From contig BSBM01000809.1 in assembly GCA_027924585.1 (NCBI GenBank), forward strand, positions 7,535,001 to 7,599,000: a DNA stretch of 64,000 bases, given 5' to 3'. This document shows, one piece after another, positions 44,515 to 55,999 of this stretch. Position numbers and translations under genes: made by a program. Each line of letters starts with the position of its first letter. Position 1 is the first letter of the stretch. The notes beneath the pieces are model-generated. The model ran no database searches and was not told where the DNA came from. It was given only the letters and a program-made list of their open reading frames with translations. Origin of the DNA: Larix kaempferi. Lineage: Eukaryota; Streptophyta; Pinopsida; Pinales; Pinaceae.

Positions 44515-46310
44515 ATGGGTGATTACCACACCAAACAGCTTGAGGATAGAATTGCCCTTGTGCAGGGTCTTTCGAAGCCTTTGGCTGGGTTTTCATCCCC
44601 TGTTGTGTGCCTTGGAATCAATTCCAGCACCTTGCACTTATCCTGCACCCCCGAGGCATATACAAATGGCGCTAGAAGGAGGACGACTAGTAAAACGTGC
44701 CTAAGCAAACTACTAATAAACTTCCTCCAGCAAGTACTTCGACAATTCAAACCCGAAACCAGACTAGGGATTCAACATATGAACAACCAACTAATACACA
44801 ACCTACAATTCTCCCTGTCACATCTACAAAACCTGCAGTTATACCCGTTACACTAGCGGTACAACAGGAGAACAGAGGAGAAGTGATCTTCACATCACCC
44901 ACAAGGGGACCCATCTTGTTAGAGCAGATATTGAAAACATCTGCCGATAGGGTCTTAAGAGAAGAAAAATGACTTGCCGATCAAAGACGACATGGTATGG
45001 TAGCCTTAAATTTAGAAAATATTCTACAGACTGGTGGTCGGGAAGATCAGCAAATTCCCACTATACAGACTAGTGACCTACAGGTTCAGTACGCCATTCA
45101 TCTAAACACACAGGATCCACACATAGTCGATCAACAACCTGAAAAACAAGAGTCGATTCATCGACCGGATTCTCCTGAATATAACCATGAGACCACTCAC
45201 ACAGCAACACAAGGTCAGCCAAATCTTAGAGCCAATGGTCCACCACCATCCCCTCCTGCATCTTCATCATCTTCCTCAGACGAAGAGAATTCTTCTAGTT
45301 CGTCATCTGAAGAAGAAGAACAAGAACCTCCAATGGATGGTGAAGGTCAAAACAAACCTTGGCTTGACCAAGATGCAGTTTTCATATTAGGTGATCAACA
45401 TAGATTACCAAAGAATCCTAGAAAATGGCTACCTAAATACAACCCTGATGATAAGATACCCGCGTTGGATCATATATAAACCTTCATGCAGGCGATCAAA
45501 CTTAGAAGTGTGGTACATGAGGATGTAGTATGCAGAGTTTTTCCATATACCTTTGAGGGTAGAGCGACCACTTGGTATTTTTCTTTACCGGCTCAATCTA
45601 TAACTTCCTGGGATGAATTCATGAAACATTTTACCCAGAAATTCGGGGATGACAAAACACCACAAGATCTTGTCTTAGAGTTATCTTCCATGAAAACCAA
45701 AGGAAAAGAAAGGGTAAAAGACTTTAACCAAAGGTTTTCATATATCAAAAACAGAATTCTTACCAATCTTCTTCCTACTGAAGAATTGTTGGTGGCTTTT
45801 TATGAAAAGGGTCTGCCTCCCCCTATTGCAATATGGGTCAAAAGGGCACAGAAGGGTACTTTAATGGAAGAATTTGATGAAGCAATCCAAGTTGAGAAGG
45901 ACATCTTTTGTTTGGAAGACAGCCTGGAAGCTTCAGAAGGACATCTTTTGTCTGGAAGACAGCCCGGAAGCTTCAGAAGGACAACCTTCCACTTTCAGGA
46001 AGAAAATTGAGAATGTCCCTAAACCCATAGCTCAGAACAAGGATCCATTTGATTTGACTGACATGAAAAAATTCCTTCAGAAGATGTCAAATGAGATGGT
46101 GGATTTGAAGAAGAACACTAATGATAATCAGAATTAGAATAGAGGTTTTAGAAGGCCACTGTTTAGGAGACCTTACCGGCCTCCACAAAATCCACCACCA
46201 CCAAATCCGAAAGATGCACTCACAAACGATGAACTCTTTTTTATTTTTAGAGCATTGGCAGCAGAATCTCAAGTCACCCCTGACACTTCCAATGATTAGA
46301 CTACCCTAGA
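44515..46310 (+). pseudogene. Gypsy C Gag
   Basis: An N-terminal part (44515-45479, several frames) is rich in Gln, Pro and Thr and has a Ser/Glu run (SSSSSDEENSSSSSSEEE, about 45265-45320). The capsid-like domain is in 45370-45990: RKWLPKYNPDDKIPALDHI, a stop at 45477, then VVCRVFPYTFEGRATTWYFS, SWDEFMKHFTQKFGDDK, VKDFNQRFSYIKNRIL and FYEKGLPPPIAIWVKRAQKG. A near-perfect tandem duplication of about 44 bp (GACATCTTTTGTTTGGAAGA) occurs at 45899-45986. Gag would form the particle; it is broken by stops and frame changes. Confidence 0.85.
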
Positions 46311-46740
46311 TCCTCCACTACCTGAAGAAGAAACGGAAGGTGATCCACATGTGGATGCTGTGGGTTACTTTTCAGAACTTCCTATGTGTGAAGAAGTAGA
46401 AGAACCTGAGGCGGTGTTTAACACACAACATCCTTATAATACAAGGTCGAGACCACAACCACCTCAAGAACCTACATCTTCTCCCCCAGTTCCCACAAGA
46501 AACAAGACTTCCCCACAGAAAGACACAGTCCTCCTTCAAATGGAGTACAACTTGGTTGAAGACTTAAACAGAGTCAAAGCAAACATCTCTCTGTTGGAGC
46601 TACTCAAAATTCCTTCTATGAGGGATTCTTTACCTAAAAACATGATAGTCAAACAGCCAAGGGAGTCATAGAATAATAATCTAGACTCTGTCACTAAAAC
46701 TAATGATAAAAAACCAGCAAGTAAGAGAACTCCTCCTTTC

Positions 46741-47330
46741 TTACTTACTTTTGAGATTTTCAACCGGAATGTACACAACTGCATGATAGATTCAGGAGAA
46801 TCATCAAATGTGATGCCCCTCTCTATTTGCAGAAAATTGAATGCAACGTGGGAACCCTGTCCAACCCAGATTGTGCAACTTGACAGATCCAAAGTCAGAG
46901 TGGTTGGCAAATTAAGAAATGTTCTGCTCACACTGTTAGTTGATCCCAGGATCCATCAAACAGTTGACATTGTGATAGATGACATCCCAAATCCTATGGG
47001 ATGTGGTTAAGAAGGGACTGGTCAGAGAGACTTAAAGGTTACTTTGCAACCGACTGGTCCCATTTATGGTTTCCTTACAATGGTCAACCGAATAAAATTA
47101 AGATCAGTAGAGAACCTTTTATGAAACAGACAGTTACTGATCTTAATGATTCAAGTGAACCTGCTGGTTATCTCACCTCTCGTGCAGAGCAATTTACATT
47201 TGATACCTTTTTCGGTGAATTCCTAGTTGATGCCTCACTAGAAGAAAGCATTCGAAATGAATCACATATCACTCAGGTTACTTCTCTGCCTTTTCTGGTG
47301 AAATTGTGCATAATGTATATAATGTGAATG
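46741..47330 (+). pseudogene. Gypsy C aspartic protease
   Basis: Reads FLLTFEIFNRNVHNCMIDSG with the DSG active site at about 46787, then SNVMPLSICRKLNATWEP, IVQLDRSKVRVVGKLRNVLL and VDIVIDDIPNPMG. A frameshift at about 47000 leads to DWSERLKGYFATDWSHLW and KISREPFMKQTVTDLND, the usual text after protease in this group of elements. The upstream stretch 46351-46671 is a decayed linker. Confidence 0.85.
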
Positions 47331-47780
47331 CAAATTTTAGATTAGACCTTCTCTCATGGACTTTATTTTTTGATGGCTCCAAGTCTAAGGAGGGAGCTGG
47401 AGTGGGTTGTGTTCTTATCAATCCTAAAGGAATGAAAATCATGATTGCTTGCAGGTTAGAATTTGATTGCACTAATAATGTAGCCGAATATGAAGCTCTT
47501 GTGCAGGGGCTCAAGAAGGCCATTGATTTAGGTGTACAAGCGATCGAATGCTATGGAGACTTTGAAATTATAGTCAGGCAAGTCAGGAATAAAATACACT
47601 ACATATCTATGCGTTTGGCTAATTATCAAAAGTTGGTAAGGGATCTAACCAACTCATTTTCGACATTCAATATTAAATCAGTTCCCAGGTCACAAAATTT
47701 CGATGCAGGCCTGTTAGCAAATACAACGTCTAGACTGATCCCTCCAGAAGGTCTGTCTCCTCAAACTTTTTCTATCAAAT
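47331..47780 (+). pseudogene. Gypsy C archaeal-type RNase H (aRNH)
   Basis: Reads SWTLFFDGSKSKEGAGVGCV (first Asp in DGS), CTNNVAEYEALVQGLKKAID (Glu in AEYEAL), ECYGDFEIIVRQVRNKIHYI (Asp in GDF) and SVPRSQNFDAGLLANTTSRL (last acidic residue displaced relative to the usual N-x-x-AD). This is the RNase HI-like domain found as a second RNase H in Tat-lineage plant elements and in host RNase H proteins. It lies upstream of RT here. Frame stays open to 48139. Confidence 0.88.
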
Positions 47781-48949
47781 TGATGTATAGACCATCCATT
47801 CCGGATAATGTGACTAATTGGAAAGTGTTTGATGATGAACGAAAGATACTTGACTTCCTCACTGCTCAGGATACATTTCAAGACATGGCCATTGATGAAG
47901 CAGAACATGAAAAGTCTCTCACTGATTCCTTAAACGTTATCTTGAAGTCTGTAATCAATCTAGAAATGTTTTACGATTTACAGGACAAATTCAAATCTCA
48001 AACTAATTTTAAAACTCAAAGCTCATCCTTGAACTATGAGCGGGTAAACCTAGGCACCGAACAGGAACCTCGTTTCATCAACTTGGGAGTTGATTGTACC
48101 CCTGAAGAACGCAGAGCCATTATTGCATTGTGCAAATAGTATAAAGATGTTTTCGGCTGGATGTATGACAAGTTGAAAACGTTTGACACTAGTGTCATGT
48201 TTCATAATATACCCATGAAACTAGAGGTTAAGCCATTTCAACAAAAGCTGCGGAAGATGCATCCCAGTTTGGAGCCTTCTGTAAAAAAGGTGCTGGAGAA
48301 GATGCTCACTGCTCGAATTATCTTTACGGTTAGGCACACTCAATGGATTTCTAACTTAGTAACTGTCCATAAGAAAAGCAGGGAAATTCGACTGTGTGTC
48401 GATTTCAGAAACCTAAATCGAGCTTCGGAGAAAGATAACTATCCTATTCCACCAATGGAGCAGATTCTTCAAAAGGTAGCAGGGTCAGAGATGTTTTCTC
48501 TCCTAGATGGTTTTTCAGGGCATTACCAGGTTATGGTTTCCCCGGACGATCAATTGAAAACAGCTTCTAGGACCCCATGGGGTACTTTTGCTTACAGACG
48601 GATGCCTTTCGGGCTAATCAATGTAGGAGCTACTTTTCAGAGAGCTATGGATATAGCTTTCTGAGGGATAATGCATAATTCTGTCATGGTTTACCTTGAC
48701 GATATCACTATTTACTCGAAAAAATGACATGAACATGTGTTTGCTTTGAAACACATTTTTGATCACTGCAAAAAATTCGGAATTTCTCTCAATCCGAAGA
48801 AATCTATTTTTGCAGTAACTGAAGGAAAGCTTCTAGGCTTCATTGTTTCGAAAGAAGGTATGACTATCGATCTTGAATGTACAGAGGCTATTTCAAATAT
48901 TGGTTTACCAGGCTCGTGCAAAGCAATGCAATCCTTCTTAGGTAAGATT
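47781..48949 (+). pseudogene. Gypsy C reverse transcriptase
   Basis: After a linker with LGTEQEPRFINLGVDCTPEE and a TAG at 48137, the RT reads KPFQQKLRKMHPSLEPSVKK, KSREIRLCVDFRNLNRASEK, LLDGFSGHYQVMVSPDDQ, MPFGLINVGATFQRAMDIAF, a TGA (48662), the catalytic YLDD at 48692-48703, a second TGA (48725), ISLNPKKSIFAVTEGKLLGF and AMQSFLGKI. The frame ends at the CACTA tip at 48950. RT catalytic residues are intact apart from the two stops. Confidence 0.93.
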
Positions 48950-48965
48950 CACTACTACATTTTTG

Positions 48966-49710
48966 GCCTTTAGGGGGGGTTGTCTTCCTCCCCCAAAAGT
49001 GACCTACGAGGGGGGGGGGGTTTGGCTTTGGGGGTGGTTTTGGAAAAACCGTCCCCAAAGACACCGTTGTTAAAATTTTTTCCCTTTAAGGGCGGTTTTT
49101 GACGAGATTGGAATCGCCCCCAAAAGTGACTTTTGGGGGCGGTTTGTGACCCCCCTTGTAGAGGTCTATAGAGGTGGTTTTAAACCCCCCTTGTAGACCC
49201 CTTCATAGAGACCTACGGGGGTAGTTTTGAACCTCCTTCATAAAGACCTATGAGAGAGGTTGTGAACCCCCCTCATAAGCCCCCTCATACAAACCTACAA
49301 AAGCGGTTTGGAACCCCCCTCGTAGAGGACTATAGGGGCGGTTTCAAACCCCCCTCGTAGAGGCTTATAGCGGCAGTTGTGAACCCCCCTCGTATAGTCC
49401 TATAGGGGCAGTTTGGAACCCCCCTTGTAGAGGACTATAGGGGCAGTTTAGAACCCCCCTCATAGAGGCTTATAGGGGTAGTTTTGAACCACCCTCATAG
49501 AGGCCTATAGAGGTAGTTTGAAACCCCCCCCGTAGAGGCCTATAGGGGTAGTTTGGGACCCCCCTCGTATATGCCTATAGGGGCGGTTAGTAACCCCCCT
49601 CGTAGATTCCTATAAGGGAGGTTTGGAACCCCCCTCATAGTGACATATGAAGGCGGTTTAGAACCCCCCTCGTAGTAACATACAAAGGCGGTTTGAAACC
49701 CCCTATCTAG
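48966..49710. repeat. Subterminal GC-rich array of 35-37 bp units
   Basis: From about 49130 about sixteen units of the form GGGGCGGTTTGGAACCCCCC followed by TCGTAGAGGCCTATA repeat every 35-37 bp. The first 160 bp has related inverted words (GGGGGCGGTTT and AACCGTCCCC). The units are partly self-complementary (GGGG..CCCC), so the array could fold into hairpins. Such arrays next to CACTA tips are the binding region of the TnpA-type protein in characterised elements. Confidence 0.85.
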
Positions 49711-49769
49711 CCATAATAAATCATAATAAAATATATTTTATTAAAAATACCAATATTGCAATATCAATA

Positions 49770-49839
49770 GAGCATGGAGGATCTGAACCATCAACCTCCT
49801 GCTTTTAAGGCAGGCTCTCTTCCATTGAGCTAGAACCCT
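49770..49839 (-). other. tRNA-like relic
   Basis: The minus strand has a D-arm like AGCTCAATGGAAGAG, a perfect 5-bp anticodon stem CCTGC/GCAGG around a 7-base loop CTTAAAA (anticodon position TAA), and a T-loop-like GGTTCAGATCC. The acceptor stem does not pair and the T-stem is poor. It is therefore not a working tRNA gene but a tRNA-derived scrap, possibly from an organellar or bacterial-type tRNA. Confidence 0.35.
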
Positions 49840-49900
49840 TTAAGAATTGGGGAATTCCAAGTTAGTCAAGAATGTAATATAAGTGCTAAACGCTACCATG

Positions 49901-49972
49901 CTACAACAAAAAACAAAGAGAACTCACCCATAATAACTACAACAAAAAACAAAGAGAACTCACCCATAATAA
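49901..49972. repeat. Perfect 36-bp tandem duplication
   Basis: CTACAACAAAAAACAAAGAG plus ACTCACCCATAATAA occurs twice head to tail without a difference, so the duplication is recent compared with the surrounding decay. Confidence 0.9.
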
Positions 49973-50039
49973 CTACTTTGGTTTGCATAAAGTAAAGATA
50001 AATTGTACCATAAAGGATGACTATGGAGGCATTCTCAAA

Positions 50040-50783
50040 CCCCATACACCAGCAATAGTAGGCACATTGACAATTTGGGAAGGTAGATTCTCATTAATCA
50101 TAGGTCTTGGCTGCTAAAAATATGTTAAATAAATCACATGTGATGAAGATGTTGGTTGAGGCTACTGAGAATAGGATGCAGAAGGAAACTATGATGAAGG
50201 TGTTGATAGAGGCTGCTAAGGATAAGGTGTAAAAAACACTTTTGATAAAGAAGCTAGTGGAGGCTACTAAGGTAAGGGCACATAAATCACTTGTGAAGAA
50301 GGAGTTTGTGGTTGTTGCCCTTCAAGAAGAGGAAACTGATGAACTTGTGGAGTATACTGTGCAAGTTGTGGTTGAACTGATGGAGACACGTCCACGGTTG
50401 TCTATAGTGTACCTTTCCTATTGGTAAAAATTTCTAGGTGAATCTGTTGGCTTGCTGGTGGCCTAGATTTATGCCCTGACTGTGGTGAAATTCTAGGCCG
50501 AGGCTACAAAATGTCAAAGTTAGACCACGGGAAAGTACTAATAATTTCTGTGTATGGAAGGAAGACAGCAATGAATGTACGCATAGTAAATAAATACATT
50601 TAGATCATACCTGCAATGGTTGTGGAGCCCCAAATATCTGATGCGATTCAGAAAAATCCAAATTAGACAACAAGGGTAGGTCTGATTAGCCCTAGCAGGA
50701 TTAGTTGCTTTGTTAACAACCAAAGAGTATTGATCTCTACTCCCTTTGCCACCTCTAGTACTAGCAGATGCAAGCCTAGCCAT
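50040..50783 (-). pseudogene. Pro/Gln-rich gene, possibly the CACTA TnpA-like protein
   Basis: Starts ATG 50783 (MARLASASTRGGKGSRDQYS). Shifting one frame gives LSNLDFSESHQIFGAPQPLQ, a clean GT donor (CAG/GTATGA at 50611) and a possible acceptor TTTTGTAG near 50503. The next exon begins PRPRISPQSGHKSRPPASQQ and continues as decayed P/Q/S-rich text with tandem QPLSTPSS-like units to about 50110, then LPSQIVNVPTIAGVWGL. A short basic start followed by P/Q-rich repeats is common in plant CACTA genes, but I see no diagnostic transposase motif. The tandem units on the plus strand (GATGAAG..GAGGCT) come from this repeat. Confidence 0.4.
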
Positions 50784-51346
50784 GGCCCCGCTAAGGAAGA
50801 GAGGGAGTTGGGTAAGAGTTCTTGGTCTTCATTACTATATTCCCTTACAAATGATGACTTGACAGTAGTAAATACTCTTAGATGCTAGAAGTCTGCTACA
50901 ACCATTGGAATTGTTTCTCTTTGGAAGAGGAATTTCTACTTCAATTAGCTAAACCTGGAATGGTTTTGTGATAAGCTAGTCATGGTCATAGACTTGTTGG
51001 AACATCAAGACTTGCACCTCCTCCCATTGCAAGCCCATGAACTATTGAGACTTGGGATATAAAAAAAAAAATATTATGCATGCAATGAACTATTTATAAC
51101 CATGTCTGTAGGGTATTCCTTGTCACTGTCCTCAATAATTGCAGGTTTGTGTCAACATGGTTTCAGATCCTTGTTTACAATTCGCAACATATTCATTAGT
51201 CCTAGATTTGTTATACTGTCACAAAAACATCTAAAATATGCATTAAAACAAAGAAGAAAAATTCATCTCGTCAAAATAACCTAAAAGATAAGACAAATTA
51301 GAAGTTCCAGTTCCATACTCAACATTCATTATGTTAGCTACCTACT

Positions 51347-51554
51347 CAATGGCCGCACGTACAGGTGTTGGGGAGTGAGGTAGAAAAGAAAGCAATGCAT
51401 CTACTACTACGTCCATTAATGCAGGCATTTCACTCTCATCATCATCATTGCTTGCAACAAGATCAATAACATTCCCAAAGGTGTGAAAAATTTCACATGT
51501 GGACATCCATGCAAAATGGGGGCTAACACAACAGAAAGAAGGCACATTCACCAA
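51347..51554 (-). pseudogene. Exon fragment resembling plant DNA polymerase V / MYBBP1A-like
   Basis: Minus strand reads VIDLVASNDDDESEMPALMD, VVVDALLSFLPHSPTPVRAA, IE, then TAG and GTAGCT. An acidic run followed by a LMDVxVDxLLSxLPxSxxPxR block is characteristic of the POL5/MYBBP1A-like nucleolar protein family as I recall it. The TAG directly before GTAGCT could be a decayed CAG at the exon end. The N-terminal part of the fragment is less convincing. Only one exon is seen, so it is a fragment, perhaps carried by the surrounding CACTA-like element. Confidence 0.5.
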
Positions 51555-51863
51555 CTCTACCTTCTAAATGGACTCTTGTCATTCTTTGAATATTAATTGT
51601 CTTATTTTCAAAGGTATCTCAATATAAGGATGAAAGAAGAAAATGAGGTAAAAATGAAGAGAGACATGATGGGAGATCCTCTGGCAACATGTGTGAAACA
51701 CAACAGATTCCAACTTGTATAACAAGCCAACAAAAGTTGATATGTTGAACAGATCAGAATAGATAGAGGGAAGATTGTGCCGTTATATAATAAATCCAAA
51801 GGAAAAGGGGTAAAGGAAAAGGAAACCCATGGATAGCAGGAAAATCACAATGAACAAATGCTA

Positions 51864-51977
<114 letters not shown>

Positions 51978-51989
51978 CTAGTTTTGCAA

Positions 51990-53045
51990 CAGTATATTCC
52001 TTGAGGTATCTATAGGTGTCAAACCCCAACATTTTCAGGTAGCATTGAGAGGTTGATCATGCAAACCTAAGCAGAAATTTACCATCCAATCGGTGATGAA
52101 TTGAAGATCACTTGGGGCAGATCTTATAGTTATATAAGAACAAGTTTGGAGTATGAGTATCTGGCCTCAAATCTGATCATATCCCCTGCTTCTTATAGCA
52201 GCATTAACATGCTTTGGTCAACAGTCTTTTAGGATTCCTCAGACATATGACAGTAGCAGTAGGGTTAATGATTGTGAAAAGTTTATGGCAACCTTTGAAC
52301 ATAAATCCAAATAAATTGGTACAATAGTTTGTGATAGCAAATGAGTTAGGTTTAAGGGTTTAATGTGGGCTGGTTTCAACCCATTTCCCATCACTTAAAA
52401 CCAACCAAAATACCCTCTTTTCATATCTATAAATGAGCAGTCCTATAGAAGCTTGGAAGGAACCTTGAAAAATAATAAAATGTGTAATACTCAGCATATA
52501 TACCAACATGCAAGCACACTTAATTAGGGCAGCAATATGACTATTTTTTATGATTTCTAGAAATGATTGAAGTCCTCAAATCTTGATGGAATTACCTACA
52601 CCTCATGACTATGCAACCAATTCTCAGTCTTGGTAGCATAATGAAAGACATGGAATTATTTGAAACAACAAACCCTTCATGGATGTTTATATCGTGTTTT
52701 ATTAATAGTCCCTAGAATTGAAATATGAGACTAACCCCAACCGTGTAAATATTTATTCCATGCATTAAGGTCACAATGAAGATGATAGGGCAGATCTCAT
52801 ACCACAAAGGTTTGAATTCTTGATTCTATGATCAATTATGGATATAAATCCTTGTCAAACCAAGCAAATATATCAGATTTATTTAATGGCAACATCACCT
52901 ATGGAAACCCTTCATGGTTGCAGCATGCATCTTTTCAACATCTCCATATCCACACATGACAACAACCTTACTAGAAATCATGCACTATTGAACAAACAAA
53001 TTATCTCATCTTACCTTATCTCCCAACTGCAGAGTTGAACATTGC
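51990..53045. other. No gene recognised
   Basis: Intron-like or intergenic sequence right of the malic enzyme exon. No further exon of that gene could be read on the minus strand. Confidence 0.35.
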
Positions 53046-53250
53046 TCTTCTTCCAGTTGGCCATATCAGTGGTGAGATAGTCTCAGTTTTTAACCACGGG
53101 TTCCTTTAACAAGCAGCAGTTTTCTAGAAGTCTCAACTCTCAGGGTCCTCTTCTAGGTCAGTTATCCTCTTGTCAAACCTCTATATTTTCTCCTTCAAGT
53201 TTCTATTTTCATGTTGAATTTGTGCATCAATGGCCCTTAGGTATTTGCAC
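53021..53250 (-). pseudogene. Possible coiled-coil exon fragment
   Basis: The minus strand reads LRAIDAQIQHENRNLKEKI, a stop, RFDKRITDLEEDPES, then (other frames) QLEEEQCSTLQLGDK followed by a good donor GTAAGA (near 53021). Heptad-like hydrophobic spacing suggests coiled coil. Family unknown; weak evidence. Confidence 0.3.
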
Positions 53251-53299
53251 CAAATTTAGTGAGGTTCTATACAACCCAGTATGGGGGAGATGTTGTCAC

Positions 53300-53945
53300 G
53301 TAACGCTATATAATGTTAAAAAAAAAAGTAATTAAAAATTTGGCGTTTTTGCAATTCACCGACCTCTACTAAGATGCTCAATATTCCAATGCTACATTAA
53401 CCCATATATTAATCTATGCCTTGATTACATCTTCATCAAATCTGAAGAGTCTTACAATATATTCTTGTATTTTAATAAGTTAAGGTCTATCTTATTGTTC
53501 TTTTATTTCTATATAAAAATGCTAAAGTGGTCCTTTATCCCAAAGATCAAAATTATTAAAAAAGATCATTTTAAGATTATTACAAAAAATTTTATATTTA
53601 AAAATAATTTTTATATTTTATTAATTTTAATCTATACTTTATAACTAAATCCCAAGTCAAGTCCAAGTCTAATCTCAAGTCTTAATACTTTACCCCAAAT
53701 ATCAAAATTACCCAAATCCCAAGCCAAATCCAAATCTAATTTCAAGTAGTGATACTTTACCCAAAAAAAATCAAAATTATATCATTTTAAAATTATTATA
53801 ATGGATTTTATATTTAAATGATAAAAGTTATATTTTATTTATTATTATTTATATTTAAATGATAAATTTTATATTTTATTAATTTTATAAAAAAAAAATA
53901 GGTTATGACTTGATACTTTACCGGAAATTTTTTTTGGTCATAATT
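53300..53945. other. Very AT-rich sequence, no gene
   Basis: A/T-rich DNA with diverged repeats of ATTTTATATTTAAATGATAA and CCAAATC-type words. No coding or RNA feature recognised. Confidence 0.5.
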
Positions 53946-53954
53946 TATACTCCA

Positions 53955-54190
53955 ATCCAAATCCGAAGCCAATTACCCCAATCCGAATCCGAAGCCAATT
54001 CCAAGTCTAATCCAAATCCGAAGCCAATTACCCCAATCCGAATCCGAAGCCAATTCCAAGTCTAATCTTAAGTCTAACCAATTGTCAAAGGTGTTTACAA
54101 GAGCAAGTCATGACCAAGCGTCAAGTGTCAAAGGTGTTTACAAGAGTAATTCGTGACCAAGCGTCGAAGGTGTTTACAAGAGAAACAAAG
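53955..54190. repeat. Two adjoining tandem repeats (55 bp x 2, about 43 bp x 2.5)
   Basis: ATCCAAATCCGAAGCCAATT recurs 55 bp apart (53955 and 54010), with an internal CCGAATCCGAAGCC subrepeat. From about 54084 to 54185, GTCAAAGGTGTTTACAAGAG repeats with a period of about 43 bp. Confidence 0.8.
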
Positions 54191-54895
54191 AAAGGAGTCT
54201 TTTTCTCATATGTCAAATTCGAATACCGGGAAAGCTTGCTGAATCTTTGTCTCATATAGCAAATGTAAGTTAAAAAATAATTATATATAAACACACGATG
54301 ACGTTACTTCTCGTACATGTGGGATATGCCTCACAATACAAAAACAGAATTGCGCCCATGTGCCACTTCTCGCATGTGTTCTCAACAATTTGAGCCTTCT
54401 CATTCTGATATATTGCTCTTGTTCATTTTAAATTGCTACTTGTGTTTTAATGGAAGATACTATGCATATGCGTTAATGGTTTCCTGGGTATTAAAATTGC
54501 ATTTTCCCTATGGGAGACATACCTCTACTTCCCTTAATAAAATGGACGAAACATGATCATCCTCTAAAAGGCTCTACGAACATCCTGGCATAACATGCGT
54601 ACCCTACATTGACCTTAATCCACGGTGAAGGTCTTAACCAAACTAAAAACCATACTGTGAAATCATGAATTGGTTAGTATAAACCTAATTTTGCATGGCC
54701 AAATGTATGATTACAATTCAAAAACACATGACATGTAATTTATGAAATCATTAATTGCTTAATATAAACCTAATTTTGCATGGCCAAATGTATGATTATA
54801 AACATGACATGTAATTTATGATGCATTTATGTAGACAAAAATAAACTAGTTATTATTAGTTAATGATATAACCTCTGTTTTAGCTCTTAGTACAT

Positions 54896-55610
54896 TTGCT
54901 CCATAGTTTAATTCTCCATTATAAATTGAAGAACCTGAATAACTCTATTATGTCCACCGTTGAATTTGCTATCGGTTCAAGATCTAAGACTGCCATCAAT
55001 TGGCTGTTGCAAGTTAATAGCGAAGTTTATAATTCTGTTGTCAAGTTAGTGACTATTGATGGAATACAGAGCCATTGTCTTGCTTGCTTATGGCTGCACG
55101 CTGGCCAATTGCACCCCTCATATTACTAGTTGCAGAGCTATAAATAGATGGTTCATTATCGAATCATTATAGAGGATGACATACAAATTGCTCCAGGTCG
55201 CCCATCACAGTCCTTAAAGGCCATACTAGCTGATTTATAAAAACAAGGAACCTATGCACCCCAACCTACAGTGGATTTGTCAAATTTATCTAGTCTAGTT
55301 GCGGCAGTAAGAAGTAATCTTGGTATAGATACACATAAGGAATGAAGTGTCATTTGGAAACATAATCTATCGATGCAATGGATGGTGTATATAATAACGG
55401 GAAATGAATTTCCTGATACATGACATGGATTTATTCCTGGTCTTGTTTCAGCTACTATAAGAAGTGAAATAGGGGTACTAGACCCCTATTTACGGCTTTT
55501 TTTCGATGGTAAGGCAGCTGGTATTTACCAGGAACCAACGTCTTGAGAGTACGCCACGTTCTACCATCCAGAACCATACACATTTAGTCCATTGAGGGAT
55601 CTTCTTTCCT
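54896..55610 (+). pseudogene. Decayed protein-coding relic, unidentified
   Basis: Protein-like text can be followed across frames for about 700 bp: MSTVEFAIGSRSKTAINWLL, YNSVVKLVTIDGIQSHCLAC, EDDIQIAPGRPSQSLKAILA, QPTVDLSNLSSLVAAVRSN, WKHNLSMQWMVYIITGNEFP, HGFIPGLVSATIRSEIGVLD, PYLRLFFDGKAAGIYQEPTS and YATFYHPEPYTFSPLRDLL. There are at least five stops and two frame changes. Composition and spacing look like a real former protein, either a host gene copy or a gene of an unrecognised element. I cannot name the family. Confidence 0.5.
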
Positions 55611-55999
55611 AACCTTCTTATTTTTTTATTTAATCAACTTTATATTGCTATGAATTATCACAATTAAAGCTTGCTGAACGTGTTTAAACAAGGGCCACTA
55701 CAGACAGACTTCACCAACCTGAACAGACTATTCGGACATCAGAGAAGGGTATATAGACAGACTTATAAGCTACTTCACGCCATCCTGTTTTGACAATGGT
55801 ATAGATCCTCCTAGTGGAAATTTTTTTGATTTAGTAACTACAACAAAGCTTGGTATTCTTCAGGTATTTTTGGGGTTTTGACTAGAAATTTGCTCAACGC
55901 AAGCATTTTCCATCTGTCAATTAGCTTATTTCATATTCAAAATACTCAAAGGCGTTAGAATTTTTATATGAGAATTTCATCCAGCTTTATTTCTATTAG

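Larger units (their letters stand above)
44500..48949 (+). mobile_element. Gypsy C: Ty3/gypsy relic with archaeal-type RNase H before RT
   Basis: Plus-strand coding order is gag, protease, an RNase H of the archaeal/plant type, then reverse transcriptase. RNase H and RT are in the same frame (47306-48945) with one stop between, so no rearrangement separates them. The element is cut at 48949 by a CACTA end, in the conserved SFLGKI(H/N) block just after RT. No LTRs could be paired. The archaeal-type RNase H points to the Tat/Ogre side of plant gypsy elements, which is inference. Confidence 0.85.

Noticed and set aside
50876-51060. Minus-strand text VHGLAMGGGAS suggesting an enoyl-CoA hydratase-like exon
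   Set aside because: Similarity covers about ten residues and is not continued on either side.
53746-53752. AGTAGTG as a possible right end of the CACTA at 48950
   Set aside because: The bases before it do not match the complement of the left tip beyond the first few positions.
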